A stretch of DNA of 64,000 nucleotides, taken from the NCBI GenBank assembly GCA_965279195.1, contig CBDIHP010000017.1, positions 1 to 64,000 on the forward strand, written 5' to 3'. This DNA is from CBDIHP01 sp965279195. Lineage in GTDB: Bacteria; Planctomycetota; Planctomycetia; Isosphaerales; Isosphaeraceae. Below are positions 9,775-18,650 of the stretch, in pieces (positions within the stretch are counted from its first letter, which is position 1; each line of letters opens with the position of its first letter). The notes under the pieces were generated by a model. That model was not told the DNA's origin. It was given only the letters and a program-made list of their open reading frames with translations, and ran no database searches. The position numbers and the translations under genes were made by a program.

Positions 9775-9937
9775 GCGCTGGGCGCGGGTCTCCAGACCCC
9801 GCCCCGACCGCGATCGAAGGGTGCCACCGAACCGGGTCTCCAGACCCTCTCCCAGTCGGATCACCGGTCTGGAGACCAGGTTTTGCGGTACGGCGCGACG
9901 AAGGTTGCGGCGGGGTCTGGAGACCCTCGCCCAGCGC
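9775..9937. repeat. Family A long hairpin repeat, copy 1
   Basis: 163 bases, ending in near-identical inverted repeats of about 30 bases that start GCGCTGGGCG. Each arm contains two mini-hairpins: GGGTC-TCCA-GACCC at 9786-9799 and 9834-9847, and GGTC-TGGA-GACC at 9866-9877 with its flanked copy at 9913-9926. It lies between the convergent hisG and glutamate-synthase-like genes. Copies 2 and 3 are at 51980 and 53453. Confidence 0.85.
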
Positions 9938-9974
9938 TTCCCGCCGGCGCCAGGCTTGCTAGCGATTGCCGCCC

Positions 9975-10031
9975 GTGCCAGGCTCGGGTGCGGTGGACGC
10001 GGACACGAGGTCCGCGTGGCACCACACCCTA
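9975..10031. repeat. Hairpin element supplying the stop codon of the minus-strand gene
   Basis: GTGCCA (9975-9980) pairs with TGGCAC (10017-10022), enclosing the hairpin ACGCGGAC-acgag-GTCCGCGT (9998-10017). Read on the minus strand it begins TAGGGTGTGG. That TAG (10031-10029) is the stop codon of the FMN-dependent synthase gene. The TAGGGT edge is shared with the family B repeats at 14700, 47338 and 57988. Confidence 0.5.
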
Positions 10032-11390
10032 CCAGCCCGGGCCGCCGCCGTAGACGCGGTTCGTGCCCGCCAGGGGGAGTCCGGTAATGAACGAAGCCTC
10101 AAGCGTCAGCGCCTTCAGGTCCTCCGGCTCCAGGTGGTGCACGTCGCTCTTGCCGCAGGCGCGGGCGAGGATCTGGATTTCGGACGACAGGGCGTGGAAG
10201 AAGTTCGCCACCCGGTGCGACGCGGCCTCGACTTCCAGCCGCGCGGTCAGCTCCGGATCCTGCGTCGCGATCCCGACCGGGCAACGCCCCGTGTGGCAGT
10301 GGTGGCAGGCGTAAGGGGCGGCGCCGATGGCGTGGTAGTCGTCCTCATAAATCGGCTTGTTGCAGTTGAGCGCGATCAGGAGCGACGTGCCCAGGTAGCA
10401 GGCGTCTGCCCCCAGTGCCAGGGCCTTGGCGCAGTCGGACCCGTGCCGCAGGCCGCCGGCGATGACGAGCTGGACCTTGCCGTACATGTTGATGTCTTCG
10501 AGCGCCGCGCGGGCCTCGCAGACGGCGGCGAGCGTGGGGATGCCCGTGTGCTCCTGGAGCAGCTCGGGCGAGGCCCCCGTGCCGCCTTCCATGCCGTCCA
10601 CGACGATCACGTCGGCCCCCGCCTTGGCGGCGAGCCGGACGTCGTCGAACACGCGCGAGGCCCCCATCTTCACGAAGATCGGCACCTGCCAGTCGGTCGC
10701 CTCGCGCAGCTCCTCGATCTTGATGACCATGTCATCGGGGCCGAGGAAGTCCGGGTGCCGGCAGGGCGACCGCTGATCGACCCCCGGCGGCAGGTCCCGG
10801 ACCTTCGCGATCTCCTCCGAGACCTTCGAACCGAGCAGCAGGCCGCCGGTGCCCGGCTTGGCCCCCTGGCCGATCGTCAGTTCGATGGCGTCGGCCTGGC
10901 GGAGGTGGCGGACGTCGATCCCGTATCGGCTCGGCAGGACCTCGACGACGAGCTTCCGCGACTCCTGCCGCTCCAGCTCCATCATCCCGCCGTCGCCGGT
11001 CGTCGTGGACGTCCCCGCGAGGGAGGCCCCCTTCGCGAGCGCCTGCTTGGCGTTGCGCGACAGGGCCCCGTAGCTCATCCCGGTGACCATCAGGGGGATG
11101 TCGAGTTCGAGCGGACGCTTGGCGAACCGGGTGCCCAGGAGGGTCTTCGTCGAGCACTTCTCGCGGTACCCTTCGAGCGGGATCCGCGTGAGCGTGCCGG
11201 GGACGAAGGTCAGATCGTCGAAGGTCGCCCAGGTGCGGGGGCGGAGGATGCCGAACCCGCGGATGCGATATCGCGCGAGGTCGGCCTTGATCTGAATGTC
11301 CTCGATCACGCCGGGCGTGAACGTCCCCGAGCGCTCCATGGGCGACGGGTCGGCCGCCGAGGTCGACGGCTTCTCGATATGGTCGGACAT
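10029..11390 (-). CDS. FMN-dependent glutamate-synthase-like protein (MgsC/GlxD type)
   Basis: 453 residues. It corresponds to the central FMN/Fe-S synthase domain of glutamate synthase as a stand-alone subunit. Landmarks are PLMVTGMSYGALS, the glycine-rich IGQGAKPGTGG, the FMN-site region VVDGMEGGTGASP, and a cysteine cluster CHHCHTGRCPVGIAT for an iron-sulfur centre. In N-methylglutamate synthase (MgsABC/GlxBCD) this subunit joins glutamate and methylamine or ammonia released by the amidotransferase partner. Its two partners follow in the expected order on the same strand (12156 and 11459). AAGGA seven bases before the ATG supports the start. It could also be a generic GltB2-like synthase with another amine. 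Confidence 0.82.
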   Translation of the reverse strand: MSDHIEKPSTSAADPSPMERSGTFTPGVIEDIQIKADLARYRIRGFGILRPRTWATFDDLTFVPGTLTRIPLEGYREKCSTKTLLGTRFAKRPLELDIPLMVTGMSYGALSRNAKQALAKGASLAGTSTTTGDGGMMELERQESRKLVVEVLPSRYGIDVRHLRQADAIELTIGQGAKPGTGGLLLGSKVSEEIAKVRDLPPGVDQRSPCRHPDFLGPDDMVIKIEELREATDWQVPIFVKMGASRVFDDVRLAAKAGADVIVVDGMEGGTGASPELLQEHTGIPTLAAVCEARAALEDINMYGKVQLVIAGGLRHGSDCAKALALGADACYLGTSLLIALNCNKPIYEDDYHAIGAAPYACHHCHTGRCPVGIATQDPELTARLEVEAASHRVANFFHALSSEIQILARACGKSDVHHLEPEDLKALTLEASFITGLPLAGTNRVYGGGPGW

Positions 11391-11458
11391 AGGGCAATCC
11401 TTGGCAGGCGGGCGTGTTTCGGGCGGGAGTGCGGGGGCGGAGGGCAGGGCGGGGAGGC

Positions 11459-12151
11459 TCAGAGGGCCTCTTTCCAGAGGGCGAGGTCGGCCTTGTGGAA
11501 GTTCCAGAGTTTCTTGCCGGAGACGAGCTTGCGGAAGGCCCTCGGGGCGGGGATCTCGAACCGGGCCAGGGCCTCATCGAGGATCCGCCGTTCTTCGGGC
11601 GTGATCTCGGCGTCGACGACGTCCGCGCCCGTGCCGTGCACCTTACCGCCGACGAGGACGGTCCCGGCGTACATGCTGTCGGCCACCCCCTCGGCGGCGT
11701 CGCCGCAGATGACCATGAGCCCCTTCTGCATCATGAAGCCCGCGCTCTGGCCGGCGTCGCCGCCGATCAGCAGCAGGCCCCCCTTCATCGCGATCCCCGC
11801 GCGGGTGGACACGGAACCCTTCACGACGACCGTGCCCGCCCGGATCGACGCGGCCACGGCGTTGCCGGCGTCGCCGTCGATCACGACGGTCCCGTCTCGC
11901 ATGCTCTCGGCCGCGCCCCAGCCGACGCTCCCCCTGATGTGAATCGTCGCGCCATCGTTCAGGCCGCCGGGGTAGTAGCCGGCGGGGCCGTCGACGGTGA
12001 GCGTCAGCCCCTCGGGCATCGCCACCGCGAGGTTGTGCCGGGCCCCGGGGTTCTTCAGGAGGACCTCGGCCTCGCCGTTCGACGCCAGCTCGCGCAATTG
12101 CGAGTTGATCTCTCGGATCGTCTTGCCGTCGCAGTCGATCGTGATGCTCAT
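11459..12151 (-). CDS. GXGXG-domain subunit of glutamate-synthase-like complex (MgsB/GlxC type)
   Basis: 230 residues, equal to the C-terminal right-handed beta-helix (GXGXG) domain of glutamate synthase as a separate protein. Repeated strands with glycine turns are visible (GPAGYYPGGLNDGATIHI, GDAGNAVAASIRAGTVVV, GGDAGQSAGFMMQKGLMVI). In the MgsABC/GlxBCD complexes this part is structural and helps form the ammonia channel between the amidotransferase and FMN subunits. It starts four bases after the upstream amidotransferase gene, so the two are one transcript. The FMN subunit follows 68 bases later. Confidence 0.82.
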   Translation of the reverse strand: MSITIDCDGKTIREINSQLRELASNGEAEVLLKNPGARHNLAVAMPEGLTLTVDGPAGYYPGGLNDGATIHIRGSVGWGAAESMRDGTVVIDGDAGNAVAASIRAGTVVVKGSVSTRAGIAMKGGLLLIGGDAGQSAGFMMQKGLMVICGDAAEGVADSMYAGTVLVGGKVHGTGADVVDAEITPEERRILDEALARFEIPAPRAFRKLVSGKKLWNFHKADLALWKEAL

Positions 12152-12155
12152 GGTC

Positions 12156-13094
12156 TCAGGAGGCCGCCAGCGAGGTGGAATGGATGGGGAAGAAGCCGAC
12201 GAACCCCGGCGGCGGCTCGCTCACCCGGTACTTGCCGGGCAAGGCCCTCCGGAGCGCGACCTCCTCGGTGGCGACCGCGACGAACTCCTCGGTCTCCGCG
12301 ATCATCAGCGGCTTGAACCCGAACCGGTCCCGGACCACCCCGAGCCCCTCGGGCGACGCGACGATGTAGTTGTACGCCCCGTCCAGATCCTCCAGCGAAT
12401 CCGCCAGGGCCTCGGGGAGCGTGCGGCCCGCCTCGATCCGGTCGCGCAGATAGACGCCGATCACTTCGGAGTCGTTATCCGTGTAGAACTGCACCCCGCG
12501 CTGTTCGTAATGACGCCGCAACTGATGATAATTCGTGACGTGCCCGTTGTGGACCGACGCCACGTCCGGCAGCCCGTGGGCCCAGAACGGCTGCGAGTGG
12601 CTGAGGTCGATCCGGCTCTCTGTCGACATCCGCGTGTGGCCGATCGCCAGCGGGCCTTGCCACGTGCTGATCCCGTAAGCGGCTTCGAGCTGCGCCGGCG
12701 ATCCCACCTGCTTCACCAGGTCGATCGACTCGCCCAGCGCCAGCACCTCCAGCCCGCCGGGCCCGGCCCCCAGGGCCGCCTCGACCTCGGCGGCCGTCGT
12801 GCCCGGGTTCGGCCGGAAGCCGAAGCGGATGGTCGCCCCTTCGCCGACGGCGGAGTGATCCAACAGCGATCCCAGGGCTTGCAGCGGCGAGAGGTCGAGC
12901 TTCGTGCCGTCGGGCGAGGGGGTGAAGCGGATGGTCCACTCCCCCGGCCTCGACTGGCCTCCCGATCGGATCAAGGCGACGCCCGCGCTGTCGGGGCCCC
13001 GGCAGCCCAGGGCCTCCAGCATGGCGTGGACGACCCGCCCGGTGACGGAGGGGGAGCGGTCGAGCCTGTCCACGAAACCGACGATCCCACACAT
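12156..13094 (-). CDS. Class II glutamine amidotransferase subunit (MgsA/GlxB type)
   Basis: 312 residues beginning MCGIVGFVDR, so Cys2 is the catalytic nucleophile after Met removal. Other Ntn-hydrolase landmarks are RGPDSAGVAL, GHTRMSTES, HNGHVTNYHQLR and DNDSEVIGVYL. It should release ammonia from glutamine for the FMN subunit. The start is fixed by the catalytic Cys2, although the frame stays open upstream. First gene of a three-gene minus-strand operon, divergent from the type III glutamine synthetase gene, which is the arrangement expected for N-methylglutamate or related amine pathways. Confidence 0.87.
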   Translation of the reverse strand: MCGIVGFVDRLDRSPSVTGRVVHAMLEALGCRGPDSAGVALIRSGGQSRPGEWTIRFTPSPDGTKLDLSPLQALGSLLDHSAVGEGATIRFGFRPNPGTTAAEVEAALGAGPGGLEVLALGESIDLVKQVGSPAQLEAAYGISTWQGPLAIGHTRMSTESRIDLSHSQPFWAHGLPDVASVHNGHVTNYHQLRRHYEQRGVQFYTDNDSEVIGVYLRDRIEAGRTLPEALADSLEDLDGAYNYIVASPEGLGVVRDRFGFKPLMIAETEEFVAVATEEVALRRALPGKYRVSEPPPGFVGFFPIHSTSLAAS

Positions 13095-13328
13095 GCGTTG
13101 GCGTCTCCCTCGACGATCCGGCGTGGCCCTCCCCCCTGGCGATGGCTGCGACGAAGGGGCCGGTCGAGGAATGATTTTAGTGGCTTCCCGGCCGCTTGTC
13201 GCCAACAATGTGCCCGAAGCCGACGACCCTTCGCGGCTCCACGCGGCCACCTCTCCCGGCGTCCCGGCCGCGACCCCCTTCGCATCCCCCCGCCCGCTCG
13301 TCCACCCACGGTCCCGGAACCGACGCCC
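13095..13328. promoter_or_regulatory. Shared divergent promoter region of the synthase operon and glutamine synthetase gene
   Basis: 234 bases between divergent starts, so it must hold both promoters. An AT-rich patch at about 13170-13182 is the most promoter-like stretch, but I cannot assign clear -35 and -10 boxes. No known riboswitch or operator was recognised. Confidence 0.35.
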
Positions 13329-14702
13329 ATGTCCGACGCCCTCCACCAGCAACTCTCCAGGGTCGAGCGCCGCATCTCCGACGACGGCGTGGCCTATCTC
13401 CTGATCCAGTTCGTCGACATCCACGGCGGGTCGAAGGTCAAGCTCGTGCCGGCGGGCACGCTCCGGGGGGCGGTCGAGGGCGGCGTGGGCTTCGCCGGCG
13501 GGGCCGTCTGGGGAGTCGGGCAGGGCCCCCATTCGCACGACCTCTGCGCCCGGGCCGACCTCGACAGCTACACCCCGCTCCCCTACGAGCCCGGCGTCGC
13601 CCGGCTCGCCTCCGACCTCCACGTCGACGGCCTGCCGCACCCGTTCTGCCCGCGCGTGAACCTCAAGAGGATCGTCGACCGGGCGAAGGGCCTGGGCTAC
13701 ACCTTCAACGTCGGCATCGAGCCCGAGTTCTTCCTGGTCACGCGGGATGAACACGGGTCCATCAAGGGCTGGGACCCGCAGAAGATCGACGACCTCGGCA
13801 AGCCCTGCTACGACTACAAGAGCATGTCCGCCGCCCTCGGATTCCTCCGCGAGATGACCGACGCGCTCAACTCGCTCGGCTGGGGCGCCTACCAGGCCGA
13901 CCACGAGGACGCCAATTCCCAGTTCGAGATCAACTTCCACTACGCCGACGCCGTCACCACCGCCGACCGCCTCACCTTCTTCCGGATGATGGCCAGCCAG
14001 ATCGCCGCCCGGTTCGGCGCGATCTCCACGTTCATGGCCAAGCCATTCGCGAACAAGACGGGCTCCGGCGCCCACATGCACTACCACCTGGCCGACGCCG
14101 AATCCGGCGCGAACCTGTTCCTCGACGTCGACGACCCGCAGGGGCTCGGCCTCTCGCCGCTCTGCTACCACTTCCTCGGCGGCGTCCTGGCCCACGCACC
14201 CGCGCTCTGCGCGGTCACCTCGCCGACGGTGAACTGCTACAAGCGGCTCCAGGTCGGCTCGGCCCTCACCGGTTCGCGATCGGGCTACACGTGGGTCCCC
14301 GCGTTCATCACCTACGGCGACAACAACCGGACCCAGATGCTCCGCGTCCCCGAGGGGGGCCACATCGAGGACCGGACGGTCTCGAGCGCGTGCAACCCGT
14401 ACCTCGCCGTGGCCGCCTACCTCGCGGCGGGCCTCGACGGCATCGCCCGCAAGCTCGACCCGGGCCCGGCGAACTCCGGGAATCTGTACGAAGCCGGGCC
14501 GGAGGCCATGGCCGCGCGCGGCATCAAGATCCTCCCCCAGATGCTCCCCCAGGCCCTCGACGCCCTCGAGCGTGACGATGTCGTCTTGGAATCCCTCGGA
14601 CCCATCGCCGGTGAGTTCCTCACCCTCAAGCGCGACGAGTGGCGGGCCTACCACAGCCAGGTCGAGTCCTGGGAAATCCAGCGCTACCTGACCGTCCTGT
14701 AG
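13329..14702 (+). CDS. Type III glutamine synthetase family, likely gamma-glutamylmethylamide synthetase (GlnT/GMAS)
   Basis: 457 residues, fitting the GlnT/GMAS branch of the glutamine synthetase superfamily. Catalytic landmarks are GIEPEFFL, DHEDANSQFEINF, the ATP/glutamate region KTGSGAHMHYHL, SRSGYTWVPAF and RVPEGGHIEDRTVSSACNPYL. It should ligate glutamate to ammonia or a small amine with ATP. The neighbouring divergent MgsABC-like operon and the oxidase downstream argue for gamma-glutamylmethylamide. The ATG at 13329 precedes MSDALHQQL. The stop is the TAG that starts a family B repeat. Substrate choice cannot be decided from the sequence. Confidence 0.8.
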   Translation: MSDALHQQLSRVERRISDDGVAYLLIQFVDIHGGSKVKLVPAGTLRGAVEGGVGFAGGAVWGVGQGPHSHDLCARADLDSYTPLPYEPGVARLASDLHVDGLPHPFCPRVNLKRIVDRAKGLGYTFNVGIEPEFFLVTRDEHGSIKGWDPQKIDDLGKPCYDYKSMSAALGFLREMTDALNSLGWGAYQADHEDANSQFEINFHYADAVTTADRLTFFRMMASQIAARFGAISTFMAKPFANKTGSGAHMHYHLADAESGANLFLDVDDPQGLGLSPLCYHFLGGVLAHAPALCAVTSPTVNCYKRLQVGSALTGSRSGYTWVPAFITYGDNNRTQMLRVPEGGHIEDRTVSSACNPYLAVAAYLAAGLDGIARKLDPGPANSGNLYEAGPEAMAARGIKILPQMLPQALDALERDDVVLESLGPIAGEFLTLKRDEWRAYHSQVESWEIQRYLTVL

Positions 14703-14766
14703 GGTCCGCTACTGCGGACCGATTTCACGCATTTTCCAGGATGCATGGTCCGCGAGAGTGGACCCG
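14700..14766. repeat. Family B hairpin repeat, copy 1
   Basis: Starts with the TAG stop codon of the preceding gene (14700-14702). It holds GGTCCGC-TACT-GCGGACC (14703-14720) and, after about 26 bases, GGTCCGC-GAGA-GTGGACC (14747-14764). Same layout as the elements at 47338 and 57988. Confidence 0.8.
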
Positions 14767-14815
14767 ATGGGATCCGTTCCACGACGTTCGGAAGCGCCGA
14801 CACGATCATGACAGA

Positions 14816-14834
14816 TGGTCCGCAAGAGCGGACC
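14816..14834. repeat. Solitary family B mini-hairpin
   Basis: A single GGTCCGC-AAGA-GCGGACC hairpin 50 bases after the complete copy and 17 bases before the oxidase ATG. It may be half of a second element or a relic. Its position could place it in the leader of the downstream gene. Confidence 0.65.
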
Positions 14835-14851
14835 GGACATTGAGATCCGAC

Positions 14852-15986
14852 ATGAAGACGCAAGTGGCCAGGAATGTCGTGCTGGGCGGCGGGTCGATGG
14901 GGACCGCCGCGGCGTATCACCTCGCCAGGCGAGGCGAGCCCGTGGTGCTGGTCGAGCGGTTCGCGATCGGGCACGACAGGGGGAGTTCCCACGGCGCGGC
15001 CGAGGATCACCCGGCACTCGTACGCCGATCCCGCCTACGCCCGGCTCATGCCCGACGCCTTCCGCGCGTGGAAGCAGCTCGAAGCCGATGCCGGCCGCCC
15101 GCTCTACGTCCGCACCGGGGGCATTTCCTTCTCGCCGAAGGATGTCGATTACACGAGCAACGTCGCGGCCAACCTCGAAGCGGGCGGGATCCCGTTCCGA
15201 CGGATGACAGGGAAGGAGCTGAAGAGGTCGCTCCCGCAGTTCGGCATGCCGGATGATTACGACGTCGTCTTCGAGCCCGACGCCGGGTTCCTCTGCGCCT
15301 CGGCGTGCGTCCAGGCGCAGGCACGCCTGGCCCGCGAGTTCGGCGGCGACAGGACGACGATCCTGGAGGAGACGAAGGTCGAGTCGATCGACCTCGACGG
15401 CCCGCGGCCCGTGCTCAAGGGGGACGGCTGGCAGATCGAGGCCGAGCGGCTGATTGTCACGGCCGGGGCCTGGACCCCGCAGCTCGTCCCCTCACTCAAG
15501 AGTTTGCTGACCCCGACACATCAGCAGGTGCTCTACCTCCAACCGGAGGATCCGAACGCCTACGCGATCGGCCGGTTCCCCGTTTTTATCTACAAGGGGC
15601 ACGGCGAGCACAACGCGTTCTACGGCTTCCCGCCGCACCTGGGCATGGCCTTCAAGGTCGCACGCCACGGCGGGCCGAAGATCGACCCGGACGCCAAGGA
15701 TCGTTCGATCGGCGACGAGTACCGGGCGATCATCCGCAAGTTCCTGGCGGAGAACATCCCCGGGATGGCCGATCGGCCGATCGTGCACGAGGAGGTTTGC
15801 CTCTACACGATGGCCCCCGATGAGGCCTTCCAGGTCGATTTCCTCAAGGGGCGGTCGGACGTCGTCGTCGCGAGCCCTTGCAGCGGCCACGGGTTCAAGT
15901 TCGCCTGCCTCGTCGGCCGCGTCCTCGCCGACCTCGCGACCTCCGGGACGACGGAGATCGATCGGTCGGCGTGGGCGATGGCGTGA
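14852..15986 (+). pseudogene. Sarcosine-oxidase-like FAD oxidase (MSOX / N-methyl amino acid oxidase family), frameshifted
   Basis: Two overlapping frames together encode one protein of about 378 residues. From ATG 14852 the first frame gives a Rossmann FAD site (VVLGGGSMGTAAAYHL), a GEPVVLVER strand and GSSHGA. The family then expects a basic RxxRHxY segment, which lies in another frame from about 15006 (RITRHSYADPAYARLM) and continues to 15986. The shift falls at about 14991-15006 and is explained by one extra base in a G/C run. Later motifs are intact: VTAGAWTP, FYGFP and SGHGFKF (the covalent-flavin Cys of MSOX is not evident there). The shift may be real or a sequence error. By family it would oxidise N-methyl amino acids such as sarcosine or N-methylglutamate. 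Confidence 0.75.
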
Positions 15987-15989
15987 CGA

Positions 15990-17459
15990 TCAGAATGCCC
16001 CGCCGGCGTCGAGGGGCTCGTTGATCTGGGCGAGGTTCTCGAACCGGGTCAGGGCCCGCATGAACGACATCTTCACGCTGCCGGTCGCGCCGTTACGGTT
16101 CTTGGCGACGATCAGCTCGGCGACGCCGGGCTGGTCGTTGGGGTCGTAATACTCGGGCCGGTGGAGCAGGAGGACCATGTCGGCGTCCTGCTCGATGGCA
16201 CCCGACTCGCGGAGGTCGGCCATGCGGGGGCGTCGGTCCTCGCGGTTCTCGACGCCGCGGTTGAGCTGGGAGAGGGCGACGACCGGCACCTTGAGTTCGC
16301 GGGCCAGGGTCTTCATCCGGCGGCTGATCTTGGCGATCTGCTCCTGCCGGCTGTCGCGGCCGTCCTCGGCGTCGACGAGCTGGATATAATCGACCATGAT
16401 CATGCCGATATCGTTGCGCATCTTGAGCCGACGCGCATTGGCGGTGATCTGGAGCATGTTCCGCGCGGGGGTGTCGTCGATGAAGAACGGGGCGGCGCGG
16501 AGCTCGTTGTAGCCCCGGCCGAGCTGGATCATGTCGTGGTGGCCGAGGTTCTTGCCGGTGCGGAGCTTGTGCAGGTCGACCCGCGAGCGGGAGCAGAGCA
16601 GACGCTCGACCAGCTCGTTGGCGCCCATTTCGAGGCTGACGAATAGCACCGACTTCTGCCGCTCGACCGCGACCTGCTCGCAGATATTGAGGGCGAACGC
16701 GGTCTTACCCATCGACGGACGCGCGGCGATGATGATGAGCTGGTTGGCGTCGAAACCGCCGGTCATCTCGTCGAGGTCGTAGAAGCCGGTGGGGATCCCG
16801 GTGACGGCGTGGCGGTCCTCGGACCGGGCCTGGATCCGGTCCATGGCCTCGACGATGATATCCTTGAGGTCCTTGGTCTCGCCGGCCGTCTGCTCCTCGG
16901 CGATGGCGAAGATCCGGCGCTCGGCGGCCTCGAGCAGCTCGTCGGATGAGAAGTTGTCCGAGAACCCCTCGTGGATGATCTGGTTGGCGGACTCGATCAG
17001 GCGGCGGGCGACGGCCTTCTGGTGGATGATCTGGGCGTGGTACTTGGCGTTCGCGCCGTGGGGCACGGAGTCGTAGAGTTGGCGGAGGGTGTCGAGCCCG
17101 CCGATTTTCTCGAGCTGGCTCTTGCGCGTGAGTTCATCACCGAGGGTGATGTAATCGATCGCCTTCCCTTGCTCGTACAGCTCGCGGATGGCGCCGAAGA
17201 TGATCTGGTGGGTGTCCCGGTAGAAGTCCTCGACGTTGAGGATCATCGCGACGTCGTGGAGGACCTCGTTGTCCCAGAGGATGCCGCCGAGGACGCCTTG
17301 CTCGGCCTCGATGTTCTGGGGCGGGAGGTTGTCCTTGGTCCAGGGGGACGGGCCGCTATCCCCGCGATCCTTGCGCCGGGAGTAGTCGGCGCCATGGCCG
17401 TTGCCATTGCCGTTGTAGCCGTTTCCGTGGCCATTCCCGTTGCGGTGCGTGGTGGACAT
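15990..17459 (-). CDS. dnaB: Replicative DNA helicase DnaB
   Basis: 489 residues from MSTTHRNG. A Gly/Asn/His-rich disordered N-terminus of about 45 residues precedes the DnaB N-terminal domain (PPQNIEAEQGVLGGILWD). The RecA-like domain has Walker A ARPSMGKT, Walker B MIMVDYIQL and the DnaB C-terminal SQLNRGVENR and LRESGAIEQDAD motifs. It unwinds DNA ahead of the fork and loads primase. The frame stays open 34 codons upstream of 17459; I prefer this ATG because the upstream residues are unconserved-looking. Last gene of the rplY-pth-rpsF-ssb-rplI-dnaB run; its stop lies 3 bases from the oppositely directed oxidase gene. Confidence 0.95.
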   Translation of the reverse strand: MSTTHRNGNGHGNGYNGNGNGHGADYSRRKDRGDSGPSPWTKDNLPPQNIEAEQGVLGGILWDNEVLHDVAMILNVEDFYRDTHQIIFGAIRELYEQGKAIDYITLGDELTRKSQLEKIGGLDTLRQLYDSVPHGANAKYHAQIIHQKAVARRLIESANQIIHEGFSDNFSSDELLEAAERRIFAIAEEQTAGETKDLKDIIVEAMDRIQARSEDRHAVTGIPTGFYDLDEMTGGFDANQLIIIAARPSMGKTAFALNICEQVAVERQKSVLFVSLEMGANELVERLLCSRSRVDLHKLRTGKNLGHHDMIQLGRGYNELRAAPFFIDDTPARNMLQITANARRLKMRNDIGMIMVDYIQLVDAEDGRDSRQEQIAKISRRMKTLARELKVPVVALSQLNRGVENREDRRPRMADLRESGAIEQDADMVLLLHRPEYYDPNDQPGVAELIVAKNRNGATGSVKMSFMRALTRFENLAQINEPLDAGGAF

Positions 17460-17754
17460 GGTCCCGCGATTCTCCGTCCGGGAGGGAGATCCTTCGGGCC
17501 CGGCCGATCGGCGACCATCGGGATCGGCGGGGCTCGCGTCTGCGATTAGTGGACGAACCACTGAACAATGATCGGCGCCTGGTCAAGGAAGCATGATCGT
17601 TTTGTTCGCCTGGGACGTCCCTTCGGTGCGTTTCTCCGGATCCTCCGGCCAGGGCGCGACGGCGGCTCCGGTCCCGGACGAATCGTCGGGAACGGAGCCG
17701 CGCGTGGTGATCGGTCTGTGACGATCGCGGACGAGGTGGTCGGATCCCGCCGGG

Positions 17755-18387
17755 TCAGGCGGTGACCTCGTCGGTGTGGGTCGGGACGACCCACAGCTTG
17801 ACCTCGGTGTCGACATCCTGGCCGAGGTGGAGCTTGATCGTGTAGAGGCCGAGCTCCTTGAGCGGGCCCTCGATCCGGACGTTCTCGGGGTCGATCGGGA
17901 AGTTATCGACGCGGAGGGCGGCGGAGATCTGTTCGGAGTTCACCGAGCCGTAGAGGTGACCCTCGGCGTTGGCGTTGGCCTCGATCGTGATCGAACGCTG
18001 GGCGATCTGCGCGGCGAGGTTGAGCAGGTCGGCGCGACGGGCCTCGTCGAGCTGGCGGAGCCGCTCGCGGTGCTTCTCGACGATCCGGAGGTTGTGCGGG
18101 GTCGCGAAGGTGGCGAGGCCCTGCGGCAGCAGGTAATTCCGGGCGAAGCCGGGGCGGACCTTGACGAGGTCGCCGGGGCCGCCGAAGTGCGGGACCTGGT
18201 GGGTCAGGAGGACCTGCATGTACCCGTCCTTGGCGCGGGTCGGGTGGTTGCGACGGCGTTCCACGCCGGGCTGACGGACGACGGCGACGGCCACGGGGGC
18301 GGCCTTGCCCTTGGCGCCGGCGCCCTTGGCGCCCGCCTTGGCCTTCGGCTTCGCCTTGGCCGCCTTCTTGTCTGTGGTCTTGGCCAT
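17755..18387 (-). CDS. rplI: 50S ribosomal protein L9 with basic N-terminal extension
   Basis: 210 residues. The L9 core begins at about residue 57 (MQVLLTHQV, GDLVKVRPGFARNYLLPQGLA), continues through the long helix and ends with the C-terminal rRNA-binding domain (GLYTIKLHLGQDV). Before it lies a 56-residue Lys/Ala-rich extension (MAKTTDKKAAKAKPKAK and on) not found in the common form of about 150 residues. AGAAGG just upstream of the 18387 ATG supports translation of the extension, though a start at the internal Met57 cannot be excluded. Gene order between ssb and dnaB is the usual one. Confidence 0.92.
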   Translation of the reverse strand: MAKTTDKKAAKAKPKAKAGAKGAGAKGKAAPVAVAVVRQPGVERRRNHPTRAKDGYMQVLLTHQVPHFGGPGDLVKVRPGFARNYLLPQGLATFATPHNLRIVEKHRERLRQLDEARRADLLNLAAQIAQRSITIEANANAEGHLYGSVNSEQISAALRVDNFPIDPENVRIEGPLKELGLYTIKLHLGQDVDTEVKLWVVPTHTDEVTA

Positions 18388-18650
18388 GGTGCCTTCTAAA
18401 CTCCTCGGGGCGGGGAGGGTGTCGTGGCGACGGCCTCGCCCCTCATCCTGCGCAGTCCCGTCTTGCGTGAAACGTCCGTCGTGTCGTCGTTGAACTCGCG
18501 AGCCGAATCCCTTCGCGGACCGAAGCGGGTCAATATCGTAGCCGAATCCCGGCCGGCTGGCCAGGGTCGACCGGAACCGCGATCGGGGCCACGAGCGACG
18601 AGGACAACGGTTTCATCCCAGGTTGACGGCCCGCCCGGGGAGGGCGGGGG

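Noticed and set aside
12156..14654. Minus-strand ORF of 832 codons that runs through the glutamine synthetase gene into the amidotransferase
   Set aside because: Only the last 312 codons, from MCGIVGF at 13094, are a real protein. The rest is antisense to the synthetase.
14639..15256. Separate protein from the first frame of the oxidase region
   Set aside because: It begins inside the glutamine synthetase gene and only its middle matches the FAD site. It is better explained as half of a frameshifted oxidase.
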